DNA from: Pseudoalteromonas luteoviolacea S2607 | Lineage (GTDB): Bacteria > Pseudomonadota > Gammaproteobacteria > Enterobacterales > Alteromonadaceae | Direction of reading: 5' to 3' | Assembly (NCBI RefSeq): GCF_001625575.1 | Contig: NZ_AUXV01000020.1 | Span: 1 to 64,000, forward strand | Length of the DNA stretch: 64,000 nucleotides | Shown here: positions 1 through 8,747 of the stretch, piece by piece | Numbering within the stretch: the first letter of the stretch is position 1 | How the letters are laid out: the number at the start of each line of letters is the position of its first letter | Position numbers and translations under genes: made by a program | Notes under the pieces: generated by a model | Seen by the model: only the letters and a program-made list of their open reading frames with translations | Database searches by the model: none | What the model was told of the DNA's origin: nothing

Positions 1-750
1 TCTTTGCCAGTGCGCATAATCTACGTATTGAACCCGCAATTCTTGTAAAGGATTGCCGCCTCCTTTACGAAATGCGTCATAAAGAATAAAAAATTCTTTC
101 GCCAACACTTCGATTGACCATCCATCTGACGCAATATGGTGCATACTAAAGACCAATACAGCTTTATTTTGATTAGACACAACATAACTCACTCTAATCA
201 TTAAATCATGCGCTAGATCAAACGCTTTGTTACGTTCAGCTATGATTGTGTTACTGATGGCTTGTTGTTTTTCCTCGTATTCACTGAGATCTTGAAATGT
301 AATTTCAAAGTTAACCTCTGACATCGGCCGGATATACTGATTTACCTCTCCATCGTTTTCTACATAAACAGTTCGTAAAACTTCATGTCGCTTGATGATC
401 GTATTGAACACCTGTTTCATTAAATCAATATCTAAGCCAGGTTTAATCTCATAAGCGACCGACATATTATACTCTGCAGAACCGCCATGTAGTTTATCAA
501 TAAACCATAGGCTCTGTTGGGTAAAAGATAAAGGATATAATCTTTCGGTATTGTTAGATCTATCAATTCTCTTAACCTTCTTGTCCACAGTTTTACTAGT
601 TAGGTACTCGATTAGTTCTTCTTTATTATTCTTAATTAGCTGAATGGCATCTGGACAAATTTTTCCTTTTGGCGCTTTTGCTTTTAAAACTCCCTCCTCT
701 AGGTATACTTTAACGCCCAACGCTGTAATCTTTGAATATACTTCTTTCAC
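1..750 (-). CDS. NRPS, N-terminal part: TubC-type docking plus condensation domain (truncated by window)
   Basis: The reading frame is open from a GTG at 750 to the window edge, 250 codons, and continues outside. A GAGG ribosome-binding sequence lies just upstream of the GTG. Residues 1-52 resemble a TubC N-terminal docking domain (pattern GVKVYLEEGVLKAKAPKG, then NNKEELIEYL). A condensation domain follows from about residue 70, with SFTQQSLWF (core C1, 75-83), RHEVLRT (121-127) and the intact active-site motif HHIASDGWS (204-212). The pattern fits a condensation domain of the ordinary peptide-bond-forming (LCL-like) class and not a heterocyclization domain, so this is a different assembly line from the salicylate NRPS to the right. 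A docking domain at the start suggests it accepts a chain from an upstream NRPS or PKS subunit. Product unknown. Confidence 0.93.
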   Translation of the reverse strand, partial: MKEVYSKITALGVKVYLEEGVLKAKAPKGKICPDAIQLIKNNKEELIEYLTSKTVDKKVKRIDRSNNTERLYPLSFTQQSLWFIDKLHGGSAEYNMSVAYEIKPGLDIDLMKQVFNTIIKRHEVLRTVYVENDGEVNQYIRPMSEVNFEITFQDLSEYEEKQQAISNTIIAERNKAFDLAHDLMIRVSYVVSNQNKAVLVFSMHHIASDGWSIEVLAKEFFILYDAFRKGGGNPLQELRVQYVDYAHWQR

Positions 751-2095
751 TTTGACCTCAAAATTTTTTATACCAACTTAGTGAAGCTTCATCTATCTGG
801 TGATATGGGTCTATCACGCAAAATTATCGCTCATTTAGCTCAGCTCTACTTATTAGGAGGGAAATTTGAGTCCATGTTTTTACTTAGTGATTATTAAATT
901 TCACTTCGTTTTTCTATTCACTAACTGGCAGATTTTCCAAAAAACATATCGCTTAAATACCATTGACTCATATTCCTTATAAGCACCCCATTAACTAAGC
1001 ATCATATACAAACGAAAAACATCGAAAGTTAACTATCACCGTTCTTGGTAACCTCTAAAAAACTGCCACACTTATTTTCAACTTTATAAAAAATGAAATA
1101 ATATCAACATCATTTTATATGATAACTAAGGACGGTCAACAAATTCCGATAAATTCAACAAATACAACAGAAATTGAATTCACCTTCCAAATTGATACAT
1201 TACCATATTAAAACAATTTAATTTTAAATATAGCAACAATTAAAACACCTATCAATTTGCACCTTGATATGAAAACCCATAAAAACAAACCACAAACAAC
1301 ATTAAAGTTAAGTAAATCACAGTTGCTGCGCAATATTTTTATCGCGCAATTCGCAATAAAAAGCATTCTAAATCTCTAATAGATACTACTGCTATAATTA
1401 CACCAATGTGAACATAGGTTAAACAATAAATAAAAACCCACTCCCTCCAAAAATTTCATAAAGATTATATTCAATATCGCGCACTCAAATTTTCCTGGCC
1501 TATGCACTCAAGTCATTAGGTACGTTTATTGGTTATTTAAATTGAACATAGTGCTCCACATGAAAGTAAAAATAAATCTCTGGTTGATTTCCTTTATTTA
1601 ATAAAATATTCCTGAAGTAAGCATCAAATCCCTACTAGGGCTAGATAAAATAGAGTGCCTAAAAATAAATATTGGAGATATTTCTATAATTTAAAACAAA
1701 GCCCGCCCCTATGAAAATCAAGCCCATTGGCTGCATGCAAAGTTTTAACGAGTAGTGATTGTGCGACTCACTCATTTAAATACGCAAAATGAAAAGAAAT
1801 GTTATGTGCTGGATGAATTGGATGCCAAAATAAATGAAAACTGAATCAAGCTATCACCTTCGACGATCACTAATTGGGGAGGCATTGCACATCTTGAGCG
1901 GTTAGTGCACCTGAACATTGAAGTACTCCGCTTGACAAGCAACAAGAGTAATTAAAACTTCTGTGTTTTTGTTCTGATTCGATAAATGCCAATATCAAGC
2001 CAAAACTTGCTTTTCAGAAATTAAAACACCATATACAAAAACTTATCTAATAACCATAATTGATGTTGAGCAACCCAATATTATCGAAAGACTAA
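751..2095. other. AT-rich intergenic region without a convincing gene
   Basis: These 1.3 kb separate the NRPS start from the thioesterase gene. They are markedly richer in A and T than the flanking genes and full of stops in all frames. The segment nearest 751-870 probably holds the promoter and leader of the minus-strand NRPS gene. Around 1850-1950 the plus strand has a short open stretch reading TNWGGIAHLERLVHLN, vaguely like the start of some transposases, but it has no start codon and ends quickly. It may be a decayed remnant or chance. No tRNA, CRISPR array or clear inverted repeat was seen. Confidence 0.5.
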
Positions 2096-2848
2096 TCATT
2101 TGATCAATGTGCAAGCGTCTATAATATTTTCGAGCTGAGCCAGTACATTTTCACGATATTGATTAATGAAAAAATGACCACCTGGTATTTCCGCTTTTTT
2201 AAAGCCAATCGAAGTTAAATCTGCCCATTTATTAACCCCCTCGTCAGTAACACCTTTATCTTCTTTGCCATAAAGAGCAAGTATAGGAAAAGGCATTTTT
2301 ATTTCATCAGCTACAAATGTACCTGCAATCGAAAAGTCAGCCCTCAATACTGGTAGCACTAACTCCATCAATTCAGCATTGGACAGCACTTCTTTAGGCA
2401 CATTTTTTATTCCAACTATATTCGCTATGAAATCCCTGTCGCTGTATCTATCGATTGCTTTTCCATTTATGGGTAAATAAGCTGCTCGACTTGCAGAAGC
2501 CACCAGGTAATTAGGTAATTTCCTACCTTTGGCTTTAAAGCTACAACACAATGCAAACGCGACCCTACTGCCAAAACTATGCCCAAAGAGTATATAGGGT
2601 AACTCAGTAATAAAATCAGCATGCAAGTCAAGTTCAGCCATCATTGAAGCCATTGTTGTGTGTGGCTTCTCCTTTATTCTAGAACCCCTGCCTGGAAATT
2701 GGATTATAACCACCTCAACTTTCTCACTAAGAAGGTGAGGCCATGAAGTAAACGGTGTTACCGTCCCCCCTGCAAAAGTAAAGCAAAATAAGCGAATTTT
2801 AGGATTTTTTATAGGCTTTGGTATTACAAAAAGTTTATTTTTATCCAA
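2096..2848 (-). CDS. Type II (external) thioesterase of NRPS/PKS type
   Basis: A 250-residue alpha/beta hydrolase, the usual length for stand-alone thioesterases that clear mis-primed carrier proteins. The N-terminal FCFTFAGG is the oxyanion-hole motif region, QFPGRGSRI is typical of the family, GHSFGS carries the nucleophilic serine, and GGHFF near the C-terminus carries the catalytic histidine. The start is a TTG at 2848 with a GGAAA sequence about 8 bases upstream; the next in-frame ATG would remove the oxyanion region. It lies on the same strand as the NRPS starting at 750, so it probably serves that assembly line. The salicylate NRPS has its own thioesterase at 26022. Confidence 0.9.
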   Translation of the reverse strand: MDKNKLFVIPKPIKNPKIRLFCFTFAGGTVTPFTSWPHLLSEKVEVVIIQFPGRGSRIKEKPHTTMASMMAELDLHADFITELPYILFGHSFGSRVAFALCCSFKAKGRKLPNYLVASASRAAYLPINGKAIDRYSDRDFIANIVGIKNVPKEVLSNAELMELVLPVLRADFSIAGTFVADEIKMPFPILALYGKEDKGVTDEGVNKWADLTSIGFKKAEIPGGHFFINQYRENVLAQLENIIDACTLIK

Positions 2849-3333
2849 TATTATATTTCCGTGTTGTTATAAGCAGCCAAAACTTAATATTTATAATTTT
2901 ACTGCTGCTCCAAGTACCCAGAAAGGGAATTGCGAGCGGCATTCTAACTCTGGATATACCATTTAACAACTATTGATATAAGTTGAAGTAAATTCGCAAA
3001 TGCATACGACTAGGAACTTTATATTTCGGTCAGTGACATACCTTTTGATTGTCACCCTTTTCATTGCAGGGGTATCTCGTTAGCAGCATACCGAGTATGG
3101 ATCTTCACAATAACCTTGTTGAGTGAGCGTTTCAACCTGTCAATTTGTTATACTCTTGTAGATTGGATATAACCTATTTTTACATTAAGTACGTCACTTT
3201 TTCCCTTGAGAAATCATTTGCTTTAAAATGTTCATAGATAAGGCGGAAACAATCGCGTTTTTATTAACTCTATCTATCGCACCTTTGTTACTTAAAAAAT
3301 TGAATAAGCAATAAATTAAACAGCAAGGTCAGT
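2849..3333. other. Intergenic region, no gene seen
   Basis: 485 bases between the stop of the amidohydrolase gene (minus strand, ends at 3334) and the start of the thioesterase gene. It contains many stops in all frames. It should hold the terminator of the operon to the right and the promoter for the thioesterase, but no strong hairpin with a T-run or well-spaced promoter was recognised. Confidence 0.5.
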
Positions 3334-4434
3334 TTACTTGATACAAATCTCTGGTGCCTCATAGTCCAAATTCATCAGGTCAAAGTAGTTTTGGCCAAGG
3401 GCAATATTGCGAAATGCGTTATTGTCTAAAAATTGGTTGATGTAACTTGTGAGCTCGACTTCTTTGGCATAGTGTTTAAAGCGTTTGGTATCAGTTGCTA
3501 CAAAGTCGGATCCGGGCAGAATTCGGGTGGAGTATTGATTTAAAAAGGCCACATAGTGGTCACGTATTGCTTCGTGTTTAAAGTACTCGTCGTATAAAAC
3601 ACGCCATGAAATATCCAGCATCAGTTTAGGGTATTGATCAAGTAGTCGAGATAAAATCTCGGTATGGCGCTTAGGGTCAAGGTTGGTAAGCTCTCTTGAT
3701 AGCCCCATATGCACCCAAACTATGGGGTTATCGGGGTATTGTTTTAGTACTGCTTCCATTAAATACAGGAACTTTTCAGGCTCTTTATTGGAACCGATAT
3801 CAGCATGAATAGAAATAGGAATTGGCGTACTGCCTGGGCCCCGAGGGCTTCTTAGCTTGGCCATAAACTCATTCCACTTGGCAATGTTCTCAATCGCGGT
3901 CGTCCGATGGCGATTAATAAACAACGCCTGTTTGACCAAGTTTACCTCTCCCATCCACGTAAATGTATTTGGATATTCATGCTCCAGCAGATCCATTTTG
4001 TACGCGATATCTTGCGGTGCATTAAGGTCAGGAAAACTCATTGACAAGGTTAAATGAGTGCCTTGCGGTGCGTGTTCGTAATAGTTTGCGGCGTTGCTAA
4101 AGTCATTTTTAATACTGGGCTTTACCTGTGCGGTCGGGCAATTATAAAAGTAGTCACAGTCCAAAGGTACCATCTGACCAATACCAAACACGTTAACAAA
4201 CAAAATGCCTAGACGCTCAAAGTAGGTATTTAGCTCGTTGATGGGCAGTGCATTCCCCCCAAACGGACGAAAGTGATTGTGGGCATCCACTACAAAAGTA
4301 TGTGGCATCGTGGCACGGTTATAACACTGTGCACTGTCTTTTTTAAACATTTCCATGGTGCGTGCATTTTGTGTTTGCACACAGCCACTGAGTAACATTA
4401 CTGCTGCACTTATTGCTCCCAGTTGCTTTATCAC
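3334..4434 (-). CDS. Amidohydrolase-family lipoprotein (TIM-barrel metal-dependent hydrolase)
   Basis: 366 residues. The frame is open further upstream, but a GGAGG lies 5-6 bases before the GTG at 4434, and that start gives a short lipoprotein signal with LLSGC and lipidated Cys18. The start is therefore placed there. The mature part resembles the amidohydrolase_2 family: VVDAHNHF supplies the HxH metal ligands (His52, His54), SIHADIG and WVHMGLSRE supply later histidines, and LPGSDFVAT has the expected catalytic aspartate. A lipobox implies attachment to the membrane, facing the periplasm. The gene follows the YbtQ-like gene by 140 bases on the same strand, so it may be co-transcribed with the importer. 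A role in opening or processing imported ferri-siderophore is inference; the substrate is unknown. Confidence 0.75.
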   Translation of the reverse strand: MIKQLGAISAAVMLLSGCVQTQNARTMEMFKKDSAQCYNRATMPHTFVVDAHNHFRPFGGNALPINELNTYFERLGILFVNVFGIGQMVPLDCDYFYNCPTAQVKPSIKNDFSNAANYYEHAPQGTHLTLSMSFPDLNAPQDIAYKMDLLEHEYPNTFTWMGEVNLVKQALFINRHRTTAIENIAKWNEFMAKLRSPRGPGSTPIPISIHADIGSNKEPEKFLYLMEAVLKQYPDNPIVWVHMGLSRELTNLDPKRHTEILSRLLDQYPKLMLDISWRVLYDEYFKHEAIRDHYVAFLNQYSTRILPGSDFVATDTKRFKHYAKEVELTSYINQFLDNNAFRNIALGQNYFDLMNLDYEAPEICIK

Positions 4435-4574
4435 CGCTACCTCCGCGTACATCCTTGGGATTAAACTCATTAGATAATGACACGCTAAAAAGAAATCTAA
4501 AGAGAAACACGATAACTTGCATGCAGAGGAAGTGGCGCCCTTCGCCAATAGAAAAGCGCGGTTGTAAATCCCCT

Positions 4575-6326
4575 TTACGCCACTTGCACTTCCTGCGCTT
4601 TCCAGAGACTCGTATAATGTCCACCGAGCGACACCAAACAACGGTGACTGCCAGACTCTACGACTTTGCCTTGCTCAAGTACGATAATATTGTCGGCATC
4701 CACAATACTAGAAAGGCGGTGAGCAATGGTGATCACGGTGCGATTCTTTAACAGGTTCCCCATTGCATTGACCACCTCAGCCTGGGTGATGGGGTCAAGC
4801 GATGACGTTGCCTCGTCGAGCAGTACTATAGGTGCATCTTTCAATAAAGCTCTGGCAATGGCAATACGCTGTCTTTGCCCTCCAGACAACAATAATCCAC
4901 TATCACCAACACGGGTATTCATTCCCTCTGGCAACTTGTTGATAAACTCTAAACAATTGGATAAGCGGCACGCATCCATTACTTCTTCGTCGCTGGCATC
5001 TGGTCGACCAATGCGAATATTTTCAACTATACTCGCATCCACCAGCTGTATATCCTGAAATACCATGCTAACCACTTGATGTATGCCATGAGAGCCAATG
5101 TCTCTGAGGTCTGACGCGCCTATTCTCACACAGCCTGAGCTCGGGTCAAAAAAACGGGCACACAAGTTTAACAGCGTCGATTTACCACTGCCTGACTCAC
5201 CAACAATTGCGGTTGTTGTCCCTTGTTTAACTCGAAAGCTCACCCCATCAATGACCTTTTTATTGCCATACTTAAATGACACACGGTCGAGTTCAATATC
5301 AAAATACTCAGGCCGCTGCGGGTTATCCGGCTCCACCAACACAGGCTCATTTAGAATGGACTCGATTTTGTGTTCAGACTGCACAGCCAAGCGTAGTATT
5401 GTCAAATACTCCCCCACTTCATAAAGTGGCTCGAGTAGCTTCACCAGTAATAGAGCAAACAAAACTGTCGTAAAGTCTATGCCAGTAAAGCGATGTTCAG
5501 GTAAAGTCATCGCCAATATAATGACAAACACTGTGAGCACCATATTGAGCATCACTCGGTAGGTTAAAACCGGCCCAGCCCCCCACATCTCAACTTGCAA
5601 ACTATGCTGTTTCGTGCGCTCTAACTGTTTAGCCACTCGCGTTAGCCAAGTCTCTGTTTGACCGTATAATTTGAGGGTTTTTAACGCCTCAACATAGTCT
5701 GTGATCATACTGCTACTTTGGCGATATGATTGCTGCTTGGCGCTGGCTACTTGTGCAAATTTTTGCTTTGACACCTGCATTATCCAAAATGCAAATGGCA
5801 GCGATATTAAAGCGCTTAGTGCATACAGAGGATTTACAAAAAGTAAAATCGCCATGCCAATCACAGGGGCCACCAACGCCGAAATCAAGTCAGGGGCAAT
5901 ATGCGAAAATATGCTTTCTATTTTTTTAATATCTTCTGTGAGCAACTCTAAAAATTCACTGCTGTGAGTGCGGCGCATGCGTCCAAGGGGCAGCTGCCTC
6001 ACGTGGTTAATCAACTTTATTCGATAAGCATGTACAACTCGATAACTGCCCACAAAGCTCTGGTATTGGCCGATATAGGCACATACCAGTTGCATTAAAA
6101 AGAAGCCACCCAAAACCATCAAATAGTCCGTTGGCGTTGACAGCCATGGGGCACTTTGTGCCGTTGCCGAAAACTGTTGTTGCAACCAATAAAAACATAA
6201 CAATAGCGGCGCAATCGCGACACAACGTTCCAATACACGAAAAGCGACGCCCGTATAAAAACTCCATTTTCCTGCGCCGGCATGGGCGATTATTCGACCA
6301 ATACTCAATGATGCTTGTTTATCCAT
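4575..6326 (-). CDS. ABC half transporter, YbtQ-like (siderophore import pair, second gene)
   Basis: 583 residues: an N-terminal six-helix exporter-type transmembrane domain (about 1-310) and a C-terminal nucleotide-binding domain. Walker A is GESGSGKST, the signature is LSGGQRQRIAIARAL, Walker B is VLLDEATSSLD, and the H-loop is TIAHR, all intact. With the preceding half transporter it resembles YbtP/YbtQ and IrtA/IrtB, exporter-fold ABC proteins known to import siderophores. The ATG at 6324-6326 directly abuts the TAA of the upstream gene, so the two are translationally coupled and probably form a heterodimer in the inner membrane. Import rather than export is inferred from family and context. 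Confidence 0.9.
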   Translation of the reverse strand: MDKQASLSIGRIIAHAGAGKWSFYTGVAFRVLERCVAIAPLLLCFYWLQQQFSATAQSAPWLSTPTDYLMVLGGFFLMQLVCAYIGQYQSFVGSYRVVHAYRIKLINHVRQLPLGRMRRTHSSEFLELLTEDIKKIESIFSHIAPDLISALVAPVIGMAILLFVNPLYALSALISLPFAFWIMQVSKQKFAQVASAKQQSYRQSSSMITDYVEALKTLKLYGQTETWLTRVAKQLERTKQHSLQVEMWGAGPVLTYRVMLNMVLTVFVIILAMTLPEHRFTGIDFTTVLFALLLVKLLEPLYEVGEYLTILRLAVQSEHKIESILNEPVLVEPDNPQRPEYFDIELDRVSFKYGNKKVIDGVSFRVKQGTTTAIVGESGSGKSTLLNLCARFFDPSSGCVRIGASDLRDIGSHGIHQVVSMVFQDIQLVDASIVENIRIGRPDASDEEVMDACRLSNCLEFINKLPEGMNTRVGDSGLLLSGGQRQRIAIARALLKDAPIVLLDEATSSLDPITQAEVVNAMGNLLKNRTVITIAHRLSSIVDADNIIVLEQGKVVESGSHRCLVSLGGHYTSLWKAQEVQVA

Positions 6327-8141
6327 TTATATCTCGTAACTTATCTGTTGGAAATCTAGCGGATGCCCTTTGGTACTCGGTTGTGCACTGTCACTTTCTT
6401 GTAACTGCCAACATTCACGATAGTAGTCACATCGTGCAAGCAAAGCTTCATGAGTGCCTTGCGAGGCAATTTGGCCATCTTTTAAAACAAAGATCTGTCC
6501 GGTGTTTTCTAGCCCTAAATATTTATGGGTAATAATCAAAAATGTCGTATTCGGATAATGGCCTTGAATGGCCTGATAAAGCTTAGATTGCGTGACATTA
6601 TCCATGGCAGCAGCAGGTTCATCTAAAATTACCAAGGGTGTTTCACTCACCAGCGCGCGAGCGATAGCGATACGCTGTTTTTCGCCACCCGATAAGTTTT
6701 GTCCTCGCACTTGCACAGGTGTGTCTAACCCGTCAGGTAATTGCGTGACCCATGGCTTTAACTGAGCTGCAACAATAGCGTGTTCGAGCACTTCAGAACT
6801 AACTCCACTACGGCCAAACAAAATATTCTCGCGCAGCGAGCCCTCAAACAAATAACACTCCTGTGTCACCACGCTCATAAACTGGGCACGTGCATTGTCG
6901 GTTAACATTGAAACATCTTGCCCATATATTTGGACTCGCCCCGACGAAGGAGAGAGCAAACCACATGCCAGCATCGCCAGCGTCGATTTACCGTTACCAG
7001 ATGCCCCCACTATCACATTCAATGAGTTGGGTAACAGTTTAAAATGCACACTTTGCAAAATTTTATGAGACTGGTATGCGAAATCTACACTATAAAACTG
7101 CATCAGAGGATGCTTCTTTTCAGCTTGAATTTGCGTGTTATTGAGTGCTGGGCTTTGCGATAAGTAGATGGGCATGATGCGCTTAACACCTGCAAGTAAC
7201 TCATTGGCATCCATAAAAAATCGACTGACTTTAATGATAGGGTTAAGCATACCCACCGCTAACAACATACTTAAAATAACCTGCTCAGTGCTGACAGACT
7301 GCGTACTGTGCAACCCAATTGCAGCGGGTAGTAAACAGACAAATGAAGCGCCTAACAGTGCAGTGTACAGCGTCCAGCCAGGTACGGTTTGGCCTGTGAG
7401 CTCTAAAACGAGCTTGTGGTAGCTACCTAATTTGCGGTTTAAAACAGCAAAGCGTTTGCTATCCAAGTTGTATAACTTCATCAGTGGAATGTTTTTAACG
7501 TAGTCACTTAACGTTGCGGTTAAATCCTCCGATACGCCGCTAAATCGTTCATATTGCGCTGCTGTTTTATGCATAAATAAGCCACTCGCTAAAAAAGCCA
7601 GCGGCACAACAGCAACAGCACTGAGCGCAAGTCGCCAGTCAATAAATGCAATCACCGTAAATACCACAATTGGTGTCAACAATGCGTTGAACAACTCCAC
7701 ACTTTGATGCGCGATAAAGTTTTCAATATGCTCAACATCTTGCAGAATATTTTGCTTAAGCACCGCTGGGTTTTGAGCAGTTAACCAAGTGAGTGGTAAG
7801 TTTGCCAACTGCGTAGCCAGTTTCATTCTAACGTCAGTTAAAGCGTTAAAGGCAACTTGGTGACTGAAGAAGTAGGCGCCCATAGAACACCCTGACTTAA
7901 GTATAATCGCACCACAAATACCAGCGGCTATCCACAATAACTGCTCAGCAGATGCGGTCAACGGGGTTAGCAACTCTTGAATAGCAAGAAACAATAAATA
8001 TACCGGTAAAAGCTCAAAGACAGTAACAAACGCCATCAAGCTTAAAGCCATAAACATCTTGCCTTTATGAGGTGTACAGATCGCAAATATAATAGACCAA
8101 GGGCTTTGATTTTCCTCGGTTTCATGCGACTCAACACGCAT
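6327..8141 (-). CDS. ABC half transporter, YbtP-like (siderophore import pair, first gene)
   Basis: 604 residues with an exporter-fold membrane domain followed by an ATPase domain: Walker A GASGNGKST, signature LSGGEKQRIAIARAL, Walker B VILDEPAAAMD, H-loop IITHK. The ATG at 8141 is preceded by a good GGAG ribosome-binding site. It is the first gene of a minus-strand unit with its partner and the amidohydrolase lipoprotein, divergent from the siderophore biosynthesis operon across a 606-bp promoter region. By analogy with YbtPQ it should move the ferri-siderophore, or its iron, across the inner membrane. It could instead be an exporter; sequence alone does not settle direction. Confidence 0.9.
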   Translation of the reverse strand: MRVESHETEENQSPWSIIFAICTPHKGKMFMALSLMAFVTVFELLPVYLLFLAIQELLTPLTASAEQLLWIAAGICGAIILKSGCSMGAYFFSHQVAFNALTDVRMKLATQLANLPLTWLTAQNPAVLKQNILQDVEHIENFIAHQSVELFNALLTPIVVFTVIAFIDWRLALSAVAVVPLAFLASGLFMHKTAAQYERFSGVSEDLTATLSDYVKNIPLMKLYNLDSKRFAVLNRKLGSYHKLVLELTGQTVPGWTLYTALLGASFVCLLPAAIGLHSTQSVSTEQVILSMLLAVGMLNPIIKVSRFFMDANELLAGVKRIMPIYLSQSPALNNTQIQAEKKHPLMQFYSVDFAYQSHKILQSVHFKLLPNSLNVIVGASGNGKSTLAMLACGLLSPSSGRVQIYGQDVSMLTDNARAQFMSVVTQECYLFEGSLRENILFGRSGVSSEVLEHAIVAAQLKPWVTQLPDGLDTPVQVRGQNLSGGEKQRIAIARALVSETPLVILDEPAAAMDNVTQSKLYQAIQGHYPNTTFLIITHKYLGLENTGQIFVLKDGQIASQGTHEALLARCDYYRECWQLQESDSAQPSTKGHPLDFQQISYEI

Positions 8142-8747
8142 ATACCTACTCCTTTAAATGCGGTTAAAAATCGGCTGAATAAACCAACTCACATAGTTAT
8201 TAAAATCGCCCAGCAATGCAAATATGACTCTGTCGACAACTCTGTTTGTTGACATATCATTGTTTTATATCAAACAAACGTCCCAGTTTTACCAACAAAA
8301 TCAATTATAAAGGACTAGTTTAGACTACAATTTTATTCATTTTTATCAATGTAAAATTGCTCATTTTCACAACAAACCTGTAGCACACTTCCCTACCTAG
8401 GCCATCACCTCAAGCGCTTATCTGGTTTTTTCAGCAACTTTCACCACACAGTGATTTATCTAATCGCAATAAAAAATAGCCGCAAGCCTACTGGAGTAAA
8501 CTTAATAGCTCTCCCCGCATCCGTTAACTAATCCCCAGATCGGAAATAAGTGTGGACCCCCTATAAACCTTGGCAAATTCCCCCGAAAAAATTACCGATA
8601 GGGGCATACAACAACTTTTAGGGGTGGGAACAAATTGCTCGAGCACCTATTTTTTGAGGCCGTGAAAACTTCATAAAAAAATAACACTCGCAGTTGTCGC
8701 TAACCAGAACACGCACCGCGATCGTGCCTCATAATCGGAGAACTATT
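8142..8747. promoter_or_regulatory. Divergent promoter region between import and biosynthesis operons
   Basis: 606 bases with no gene. An imperfect inverted repeat GTTTGTTGA / TCAAACAAAC has arms at 8244-8252 and 8270-8279. A possible minus-strand promoter has a perfect TATAAT at 8304-8309 and TTGTAG at 8325-8330, but the 15-base spacing is short. The part nearest the biosynthesis operon (8535-8640) is rich in C-runs and G-runs and contains a copy of the motif shared with two other promoters of the locus, plus a second related block around 8578-8604. The biosynthesis operon start is set by CGGAG seven bases before the GTG at 8748. Confidence 0.6.
8535..8566 (-). promoter_or_regulatory. Putative operator, copy C of the siderophore-locus motif
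   Basis: Read on the minus strand, this 32-base stretch matches the receptor-promoter copy (35496-35527) at 19 of 32 positions without gaps, including TTA.AGGGGGT and TTTC. A second block on the plus strand, TTCCCCC...AAAAAA...ATAGGGG (8578-8604), resembles the DNA just upstream of and overlapping the receptor copy. It is probably a binding site for the AraC-type regulator at 41028-41939, but this is inferred from position and similarity only. It is weaker than copies A and B. Confidence 0.4.

Noticed and set aside
1..750. Left NRPS as part of the salicylate siderophore
   Set aside because: Opposite strand, far end of the locus, ordinary condensation domain without DxxxxDxxS, and its own thioesterase.
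4343..4624. Frames overlapping the start of the amidohydrolase lipoprotein and the end of the YbtQ-like gene
   Set aside because: Out of frame with both genes, with no ribosome-binding site; the GTG at 4434 with GGAGG explains the region.
8694..8747. Longer start for the salicyl-AMP ligase/synthase at 8694
   Set aside because: No ribosome-binding site and poor family fit (basic, Arg-rich extension); GGAG before the GTG at 8748 is clear.
8142..8747. Fur box in the divergent promoter
   Set aside because: Only half-site matches (for example near 8340 and 8365) were found; no 7-1-7 palindrome close to consensus.
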